The notes under the pieces: model-generated | What the model was told of the DNA's origin: nothing | Databases searched by the model: none | Seen by the model: the letters and a program-made list of their open reading frames with translations, nothing else | Shown here: positions 55,766-64,000 of the stretch, piece after piece | Layout of the letters: the number at the start of each line of letters is the position of its first letter | Position numbering within the stretch: the stretch's first letter is position 1 | Made by a program: the position numbers and the translations under genes | Source: Adiantum capillus-veneris | Lineage: Eukaryota > Streptophyta > Polypodiopsida > Polypodiales > Pteridaceae | Direction: 5' to 3' | Assembly: GCA_014529385.2 (NCBI GenBank) | Contig: CM043943.1 | Location: 100,775,355 to 100,839,354 of the forward strand | Length of the DNA stretch: 64,000 nucleotides

Positions 55766-58133
55766 TGATAGCCGTTTTTTCGGCTCTTTGTAATTTCCAC
55801 AGTGAGTTACCTCACCCTACCAAAATCACCCAAACACTGTGGCTATCCCTACCATTTCACTGTACATAGGCGTGCGTGAGTCACGGGACTTTTCCCATAT
55901 CTTCTTAAAAACCCTCAGCTAGCTAGTCACTGGGCTAGGTGAGCCAAAAAAAATAAAAAAAATAAAAGTATATTATGGCCTCTTTGTGTGTAAATATTTC
56001 ATTGTATATATGGCCTAAATATAGGGATTTTTAATAATTATTTTGGTATTTTATTTAAATATTTCTACTTAGGTATGTGTTTTATGTACACCTTCTTTCA
56101 TCCTCTTACACCATAATTATATTTTTTATTTTTATTTTTTTTGCCAATATGTACATACTCTAACCTCATATTTTTCCTTTATACAAATCACTCCCACATT
56201 TTCACCCTCACCCTCATGAAAAAAAAAAAATTGATTTCTACTCATTGGTTACTTTTATTATATTATTTACTTGCATACCTTTTCCTCTTTCACCCAAAAT
56301 AATTCAAGGAGGGACCATATCATATGATTCCAATATCTTTCCATATCCATAACTCCTCCATATTTTTATTATTATTTTTACTCATTATTCTAACACCATG
56401 TGCTCATTGAGCTAAAGTCCATGAATAGTCCATACACTAGTCCCACCATGTATATATTTCTTATTTCACCAATAATCCTCCTCCATGCATGGGTCAAGGG
56501 CAACTTGAATGCTTTGTATTATAATATGACAAAGGAGGGGCTCACTCTTGGATGCATTGTACAAATTCAACAAAGGAGGGGACCACTAAAAGACTTTTGC
56601 AGGCATAAAAAACAGGCTTTTTGGTGAGAATTTTGGCACCTATCTCCACTCCAAATTTGGAGCGGTGGTCAAAAGAGAAAATGTAGCCCACGCTCTGAAT
56701 AATCACCCCAAATTTTTTCATGATTTTTGGAGCTACCAGCTGTGAGCTATGATTTTTTTAGTGGACCCCAGTTTTCCCATGCTATGCAGCCACACTCTCT
56801 CTTCCACTTTATCATTTTCCTCTTTCACACACACTTCTCCACTCATCATCCCCATCTCTCTCACCACTCCTCTCTGCACACTGCTCACCTTCTCCTCAAC
56901 CTTGAAGAATAAGAGAAACCATGGTGAACTCATACCTCCCACACACAATTCCATTTCAAAATTGACCACCTAGTCTCATTTTTCCTCCTCCAAATTACCC
57001 ATATCTATCAAAAAACCACAAAATTCAGCCTCTTCTCTTAAAAGATAGCATCATGGTGGTTGATTACTCAGCTTCAATTACCTTGTCTCTCAAGGAAGGT
57101 CAAGAGTGGAGAAAAAATGTACCGTCAAAGCTAGTGGACCGTCAACAAGCGTCAAAATTGGCCCTACTCAAGACACTTGGAGCATCAACCCTGTAAGAAA
57201 TCCACCTTTTCTTACCTCTTAAGAGTTTTTCTTCCTTATTTGTATCCTACATGGATACTCCCATTGTAAATATTCAATTCCATTTGTAAATTAATACTAA
57301 CTCTACTAACACTAACCCACTATGAAAAGTCCTATCACCTCCATTTCTCTCCTCTCTCTTTCCCCACCAACTTCTTGATAATTCCAAGTAAAAGAAATTA
57401 GATAAATTGCTGAAAATCTAACCCAACCATGGTTAGAGGAGTAACCCTAGCCTTCAAAATTGCTAAAAAAGGAGGGTGTAGCTAGCATAAAAGGGGGAAG
57501 CCATAAGCAAGAGCACTATGCTATAGCTTGAGAAGCCAAGCTCAACCTCTCTAGAAGGAGCTCTTGAGTGGAAGCTCATTGTCTTATGTATGTGCATGTG
57601 TTGTAATAAGGGATTAGTAAGGGAAATCTATGCCATTGTAAGAGAGAGAGTGATCATTCAATTGAGAGTAGGAAATCTATCATTTCTCCTACTAGTGTAA
57701 GCCCGACATTCGCTGAATCAAGGAGGGTGGATTTGGACTAAGCTTGGATACTTTGTCTCCCTTCCAACGTGAAGTAATGGACAACAATGATGCGTAAGTG
57801 TCTTGGTGTTTTTTTGTTAAGTTCTTGATAGCTTGTCTCTGGTGTTGTCATCAATCTAGCCATAAATCCCACATACTGTAAGAGGGCGACAGGGTGGAGA
57901 GGACTCCCCTGGCCTTAAGACAGTGATTGGGGTGGCTTTTCTCGTGATGTGTTGTGGTGAAATTTACGCAAGCTATGTTGAACAAGTACTAATTTCACTT
58001 TGCTTTGTCATGACAGATTTGTAAGAAGGTATTAATGCAACAAGCACCCCCTCCCCCTTTCTCTCTCTTTCTTAAATATATAGTTGTGTTTGCTTGATCA
58101 TCGCCGATACGTTTCAAAGCAGCCCGAGCACTA

Positions 58134-58197
<64 letters not shown>

Positions 58198-58460
58198 TCG
58201 TGTTTAGTGTGTGACAGTATTCCATTGGTGTTAGGGTTAGTGTAAATTCCTTGCTTGTTTGTGGGTTGCTCTAACGATTCTCCTCTTTTGCGTCCTAGTT
58301 CGCTCTTAAACTAGGTGGTGCCCCTTGTGTAGTTGGGATTTGGTGGTGGGTTTGTTGTTTTGGTTTGTGTTGTGTTGTGCCCCAGCCCCATTGAGCAGCA
58401 CGGGAGCCTTGAAGGGTGTCTAGAGGCCACTCTTCTTGTTGCCCGCCCCGGACCGCCTCA
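55766..58460. mobile_element. 2.7-kb TG...CA insertion, possible solo LTR
   Basis: Absent from copy A, where aaaagCCACgaattggg is continuous. The insert begins TGATAGCCG and ends GACCGCCTCA (TGA...TCA termini), with CCAC on both sides as a 4-bp duplication. It has no coding similarity. It is AT-rich with A/T homopolymers (55920-56420) and holds a CT microsatellite (58135-58200) and GT-rich 3' part. TG/CA ends, short duplication and no genes fit a large solo LTR; an unidentified non-coding transposon is the alternative. Confidence 0.65.
58135..58200. repeat. (CT)n microsatellite
   Basis: About 33 CT units with two CTAT interruptions, inside the 2.7-kb insertion. Comparable CT tracts mark the LTRs of copia C1 (39536-39612), C2 (44325-44394) and C3 (60316-60369). 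Confidence 0.95.
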
Positions 58461-58749
58461 CCACGAATTGGGTGGAGACAGGGAAGACGACCACTGATGC
58501 AATAACTGGTGGTTCTTGAGAGCCTACTACCATTCATGAGCTTAAGATGGTAGCACAACTAGTTGAAAAGTGCACAACAGTGTGGCGAATAAGTGACTAA
58601 GGAGAAGAGGAGTGGGAGTACTCGTGGAGTTGCAGCCCCAATGTATGTTTGCAATGTACGACTCGTGTCTTTCGAGATGTTTGAAGGACCGCTCATAATT
58701 TTTTTTTCTTGTAGTATAAGTCATACATAGCAGCATGGTCTCCATCTGC

Positions 58750-59490
58750 TTCAAAGCGATCAACACGCTCCCAGAGTTTGGTGTTGACTAAACAATCTAC
58801 ACACTCCTCTAGGCACCAACGCTCTAGTGGTGGCATCAATTTATGTGGAGGACCCGCCGTTGATGCTTCCACACCACCTTGTAGTCATCAAAGTTCCTTA
58901 ACTTTTGCTTCTTGGCCCATCCCCACACTAGCCATGGCATTTCCCTTTACTCAAGGTTTTGCACGGCTATCGATCGTTCTTGGCTACACAACACTCGCTT
59001 CTCCTCCAAGAGTCACCCCACTTGACACTCATTGCTTTGGGGCCCAAACTCCATTGCAGACACCTATCATCTCTACCCCCATAGAGACGCCACTCGAGAC
59101 CCATGCGGAGACGCCTGCACGGCAACGACACCAAGGTTCTCGTGTCACAGACAAGAGGGCTTGCCGTACTCAATTGACAGCAGCGGCAAAATCTTCTTGG
59201 ATGACAACGGCAAGAAGGGGATCTCACGCATGCGTGGCTTTTGCTCTCAGGTGTTTTGACACTACATACTAAAAATCTGGAGTGAAATGTCAAATGAATT
59301 AAAAGATAAAGCCATCAGCATGCTGCATGACGAGTTTCCTATGTCAAATCGAGATGAGTGCGTCAATAAAGACCTGATGAAGGTGCGGATACGCAAGTGC
59401 TATAAGCAGAAGCGCTCCGAAGTGCAAAAAAAAATAAAGCATGGGTGGAATAGGCCAGATTGGCTAGCCAATCTGGCTAAATAAGATTGG
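58750..59490 (+). pseudogene. CACTA A' second ORF (Ptta/En-Spm-like)
   Basis: Better preserved than in A. Ser/Pro-rich N-terminal part (58778-59272 in one frame), then the conserved block in another frame: YSIDSSGKIFLDDNGKKGI, RMRGFCSQVF, a TGA (probably CGA), then WSEMSNELKDKAISMLHDEF, CVNKDLMKVRIRKCYKQKR and HGWNRPDWLANLAK, ending at 59484. Likely DNA-binding accessory protein of the element. Confidence 0.72.
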
Positions 59491-59727
59491 TAGCCAAATA
59501 AGATTGGTAGAATACAAAGCAAGGAGCACATGAGAATCCTGACAAGTGGAAGCAACAAAAGGAGACATCGATAGTGGAAGTAGAGATAGGGAGCTCCCAC
59601 CACTTGGGGAATGACCCTCTTGATGGGTGTCTATATGCGTCGCTAAATTGGGAATTGCAGCATTGCTATTGTTTAGTGTGGAGCATGTTTTACCGCTTGT
59701 AGTAATCTTGTATTAAAAACACACATT

Positions 59728-60317
59728 TGTAAGGCCCCCATTATGAGGAGAAGACACCATGCGTGAAGAAAAATCACTCGCGGAATACCAAAATTTTCAT
59801 AGCCAGTCTCGATCTTTGCTCAAGAGTTGCTTCGCCGGAATATTATGGCCATACCGCGGCCGGAAAATGGTCGAAAAATGGCCAATTTTTTGGCAGGTGG
59901 CCGGTAGTGAAAGTGCGGTGGCCAATGCCCGAAAGTCAATGTTCCGTGGCATGTGGCCGAATTTAATGGCCGGTGGCCGAATTCAAAGGCGGACTTGTAT
60001 TTTCAAGGGCGGCCACACATGGGTGGATTGGAGACTCCAATTTGTACTTGTCTAGACAAGGGCTGCTACACACAGCTGCCCTGTCATGAGAGAGGGCATC
60101 CCTTTTGGCCTATAAAAGGAGGCCATTTCTATGCACATTTAGGAGTGTTAAGTTTATTCAACAAGGTGGGTATGAGGTGGTGAGAGTGAAGCAAGGCAAG
60201 AGATCTATTAAGGGTATAATACCTGTGTAACGTACTTCTTGTTTGAAGTACTAAAGCGATTGAGCGACTGCTTTCCCGTGGATGTATCCCACATTGGGTG
60301 AACCACGTATATCGTTC

Positions 60318-60372
<55 letters not shown>

Positions 60373-62883
60373 ATCAAGATCAAGAAGTTCAACGGCAAGA
60401 ACTACCAACACTAGAAGATGTAGATTGAAGACTATCTCTACTAAAAGGACCTTTTTTTTCCACTAGGCGGTCTTGCAAAGAAGCCCGCAATAATGGAAAA
60501 TGAAGCATGGATTGTCCTTGACCATAAGACATTAGGAACAATCCGGCTAAGCTTGGATTCAATGGTGGCCTTCAATGTTTCGGAGATGAAGACCATGGAG
60601 GACTTGATGAAGTCACTTGACGGCATCTACGAGAAACCATCGACATCCAGTAAGATATTTCTCATGAACCGCTTGTTCAATCTAAAGATGGCAGAGAATG
60701 GTTCAGTTGCAAAACAGTTAAATGACTTTAACACCAACATAAGTCAACTTTGAGCAGTGAAAATCAATTTTTATGACAAAGTGCGAGCTCTCCTTATACT
60801 ATCGTCTTTACAGGATAGTTGGGACAGCTGTAAGTAATTCTATCTCTTGCACAAATACTCTTAAGTTTGATGATGTTTTGGGTGTTCTCCTAAGTGATGA
60901 AATGCAAATAAGAAGTGCACGAGAATCATCAATTTATGCACTGCCAGTGAAAGAAAAGGAAGGCCTAAGGAGAGGTTCAAAAACCAAAAGGGTCGTGATC
61001 GCTCAAGGCAGAGCAAATCACGCACAAAATCAGTTCTTGAATGTTGGAACTAGTGCAAGAAGGATTTCTGGTCCAACAAGAAGAAGGAGTCGGAGTCTCA
61101 AGACAACAAGAAACCATCAGAGGCCAATGTGGCAGGTAAACTAGAGCAAGATGATCTATTTCTCTCATTAGACAATGTGTCTAGTTCCTGGATAGTAGAT
61201 TCCATGGCTTCATTCCATGAGACACCACACAAGAAACATTTCCAAGGTTACACCAAAGGAAATTATGGATATGTATACTTGGGAGATGATGAAGCTTGTG
61301 AAATTGTCGACAAAGTTAAAGTTTGTGTCAAAATTGCTAACAAAAATGAATGGAAGCTGAAAGATGTTAGACATGTTCCTTCTCTCACAACAATTCGATA
61401 TGTACATGACAATTGGACGATGAAGGTCACAACATTGCATTTGGAAACAAGTGTTGGAATATCTCAAAGGGATCTTTGGTAGTTTCCAAAGGAGAAAATG
61501 TTGGTACACTTTACTTGTGTACTATTAGCATGCAGCCTTCAACTTGTGCAACATCTATAGAAGTTGATAGTGCTGTGTGGCACTATCGGCTTGGGCATAT
61601 GAGTTCCAAAGGAATATAAATCCTTCAATCAAAGAAGCTTCTACCAGGTTTAAAAGAAGTGTACTTAGAGTTCCTTGAAGATTGTGTTTATGGTAAAGAA
61701 AAGAGGGTAAAATTCAAAAAAGCAAGAAATGAAAGAAAAAACAAAAAACTTGAACTAGTTTAGTTTGATGTTTGGGGTCCTACAAGTACATCATCCCTTG
61801 GTGGCTCATTGTTCTATGTAATATTTATAGATGATGCAACTAGAAAAACATGGGTTTATGTCATGAAGAATAAATCCGATGTGTTTTTCATATTTCAAAG
61901 GTGAAAAGCCTTTGTGGAGAATGAAGTAGGTACCAATGTTAAATGCCTCAGGTCCGACAATAGAGGCGAATATTGCATCCAAACTTTTGAAATCTTTTAT
62001 GCTAGCAATGGCATTCGTAGACAAAGGACAACCCCAAGGACACCTCAACAAAATGGAATTTCCAAAAGGATGAACAGAAAAATCATGGAGCAAGCACAAA
62101 ATGTGGCTACATACAGGATTATCGCTTGAGCTTTGGACAAAAGCAGTAAGTATGTTTGTGTATTTGATCAACCGGTCACCCTCAACGGCATTGGATGGGG
62201 GAGTTCCAAAGGAGGCATGGACATGTAAACCGGTGAATTATTCATTTCTTAAAGTGTTTAGGTGTGAGGCTTTTATGCACATAGATAGAAGCCTAAGATC
62301 AAAGCTAGATGCAAATTCCAAAACGTGTTTCTTCATTGGCTATGGAGGAGGTGACTTTGGGTATCGCCTATGGAATCCTGAAGATGGTAAAATATTTCAA
62401 ATAAGGGATGTAATTTTCAATGTACAAAAAAAGAAAAAGGTGCTGAGTACATGGAGCTTGAGGACGGTTAAGACTCAAGGAATCCAAACGGTGACAACGT
62501 ACAACAACTTAAACAAATTTAAGAGCCTCAACCTATTCCCCAAAGATCTACAAGAGCAAGTGGATCTCCAAAAAGGTTTATTCCTTCCTTCAACCATCTC
62601 TTGATCTCATATTATAGAGATCCAAAATCATACAAGGAATCTATGCAACACGAATCCAAAGAAGAATGGATAAAGAGCATGCAAGTGGAGATGGACTCAT
62701 TACATCGCAACCAAACATGGGAGTTGGTTGATTTGACTAAAGATAAGCGGAGAAGGCGACAAGAAAAGTTACAAGTCGAGGCTTGTTATAAAAGGGTTTT
62801 CTCAAAAGAAAGGTATTGACTTCAATGAGCAAATGAGCTCAATTAGGCTTGTCTTAAGCCTTGTGGCTGCTCAATGTTACTCC
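59728..62883 (+). mobile_element. Copia C3 (LTR with deletion, gag, protease, integrase, start of RT)
   Basis: Third copy of the C element, and the only one extending past the duplication breakpoint (about 62515). The LTR starts at 59728 (TATA box about 60112-60121) and is cut at the CT tract (about 60369), where it jumps into gag (AAGATCAAG...), losing LTR end, primer site and gag start. Gag, PR (WIVDSMASFHET), INT (D, D, SKRMN) as in C1/C2. It continues into RT: YYRDPKSYKESMQHESKEEW, NQTWELVDLTKDK and IDFNE. RT is internally deleted and stops at about 62883. Confidence 0.9.
60493..62819 (+). pseudogene. Copia C3 polyprotein remnants
   Basis: Frames: gag 60493-60753 (LMKSLDGIYEKPSTSSKIF), the same stop as C1/C2 after NTNISQL, protease-containing frame 61129-61482, pre-integrase 61413-61619, integrase 61914-62129 and 62101-62604, RT start 62601-62819. 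The integrase frame break at VATYRIIA* and the TAA after SSKGI are common to all three copies. GTPAA-like RT core blocks and the YVDD active site are not present. Confidence 0.85.
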
Positions 62884-64000
62884 TCACATTCGTTGAGTGA
62901 AATCTGCAAAACAGGCTTGGAATATTTTGGGGCTGGTCTTTATGCAAGTCACAATGAGGCAAAAATTGCATTTACGCTTAAAAAAATAGATGGAGTCAAA
63001 GATTATGCATGAGGAAGATGATTTGGACACTTTTCTTGTTGGTGTCAAGGATATCAATGAGCAACTTATTTGTGCAGGTGAAGTCATTTCAGACCATTCC
63101 CTTGTGCAAACTGTTCTTGATGCCTTGTCAGATTCTTACCAGACCAAAGTCATTTTAGATAGTTCCCTTGTGCAGAGTATTCTTGATGCCTAGTCAGATT
63201 CTTACCAGACTTTTGCTAGTACTTGGAGACTTATGACCCAAGGAAATCTTGAAGTTGTCAAGTTTGATGCATTGTGCTTATTGTTGTTGCAAGAGTCAGA
63301 TAAAAAAAAAGAAAGGACTAGATAGCATGCAATTGAACATGCTTTTATTGTTGCTAAAAAAAAGGTGGTAACAACAATGGAGCCACTTCTTATGGTTCTT
63401 CTACGGGAGAATCACATATTCCTAATGCTTGTGCTGCCAAAAATCTATTTGGAAATTTTGGTGATAAGGGCAAAAAGAAGATGCATTGCCATTTTTGTAA
63501 AGCTAATGATCACTTGATCAAGCAGTGTCCTAAGTTGAAGGCCAAAGAATTCAAGAAGAAACAGGTTGGTGCTGGTTCCACTACAAATGCAGCTATTGTT
63601 GAATATTCTATGAAAGGAGACTGTGATGCCGATGTTGATGCAGAATGGGCTTTTAGTGCAGAGTGCGCTTATAGCCCTAATGTCCATGATGCATGTATAT
63701 CAGTTGTTGCTATAGATTCACATGTGTGGTATTTGACAGTGGTGCTACAAAGCACATTACCTCACATCGTGATTTGCTCACCTCTCTTGAGTCGGTCCCT
63801 CATTGGAATTCAATTACTTGTGACAACAATACCTCTAATCCGGTTCAGGGAGTTGGAAAGATTGTGCTTATTACTGCTAATGGAAGTTCTTTCACACTTG
63901 TTGATACTTTTGTTTGTATCTGCACTTGCTAGACTTGGTCTTGTAGTCAAATTTGTCGCTGACAGATATACAGTACATGATCGCAATTTTGGTGTTGAAA
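62884..64000 (+). pseudogene. Copia element 4: gag and protease start
   Basis: A different copia family. Gag from about 62905: KQAWNILGLVFMQ, ESKIMHEEDDLDTFLVGVKDINEQL, SDHSLVQTVLDALSDSYQT and RLMTQGNLEVVKFDALCLLLLQE. A block of about 66 bp is tandemly duplicated (SLVQTVLDALSDSYQT then SLVQSILDA*SDSYQT, about 63090-63212). Zinc knuckle CHFCKANDHLIKQC (63487-63528, canonical CX2CX4HX4C). Protease DSGATKHIT lies in a shifted frame at about 63735. It runs off the window. In-frame TAG at 63191 and 63322. Confidence 0.85.

Larger units (their letters stand above)
52884..59704 (+). mobile_element. CACTA A' (second copy of transposon A)
   Basis: Collinear with 34805-38925: TNP2 (52884-54800), DUF4218-like region (54759-55578) and second ORF (58750-59500), ending ACCGCTTGTAGTa. 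It is interrupted by a 2.7-kb insertion (55766-58460). Like A, it begins at ACGTGAGG next to the gypsy LTR, so both copies derive from one gypsy insertion event followed by block duplication. Its own 5' end is missing for that reason. Confidence 0.9.

Overview
The window is plant nuclear DNA and is almost entirely transposable elements. The host looks like a land plant with a large, repeat-rich genome. The evidence is Ty3/gypsy elements with a second, archaeal-type RNase H (Tat-type), CACTA elements with TNP2 and DUF4218-like domains, Ty1/copia elements primed by initiator-Met tRNA, an L1-type LINE with an APE endonuclease, and long TG/AG, CT and TA microsatellites. The species cannot be fixed from sequence alone. 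No intact host gene, rRNA, tRNA gene or CRISPR array was recognised.

Layout. 1-1328: decayed Ty1/copia gag-PR-INT, cut by a partial gypsy LTR (1329-2008). 2009-8052: AT-rich DNA with microsatellites, a MITE-like repeat family and possible exon relics. 8066-14763: complete, GC-rich LINE on the minus strand with a perfect 13-bp target duplication and an ATGA overlap between ORF1 and ORF2. 15353-38925: a CACTA transposon split by a Tat-like gypsy element on the minus strand (G1, 17410-34804). G1 is itself split, inside its integrase, by an 11.5-kb LTR element on the plus strand (19061-30584) with a 5-bp target duplication. That inner element carries gag and protease but no reverse transcriptase, RNase H or integrase, and its leader holds an array of 24-bp palindromes.

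38949-62883: three degraded copies of one copia element (C1, C2, C3) alternating with copies of the same gypsy element (G2, G3) and a second copy of the CACTA element (A'). The copia-to-gypsy joints at about 41935 and 46708 are identical. The left-most gypsy (G1) and right-most copia (C3) continue intact through the breakpoints. The simplest reading is that a gypsy-CACTA-copia block was tandemly triplicated, then eroded by deletions and hit by new insertions: a 2.44-kb short-LTR (TRIM/LARD-like) element at 47308-49747 and a 2.7-kb TG...CA insertion at 55766-58460. 62884-64000: start of another copia element.

Nothing here forms a working pathway. All recognised coding regions carry stops, frameshifts or lost catalytic residues. 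Two features stand out: the non-autonomous gag-protease element with its palindrome array and W-x-P-K repeat region, and the fact that in-frame stops in the LINE and the inner element look like C-to-T changes of Gln/Arg codons on the sense strand, with no frameshift in either LINE ORF.
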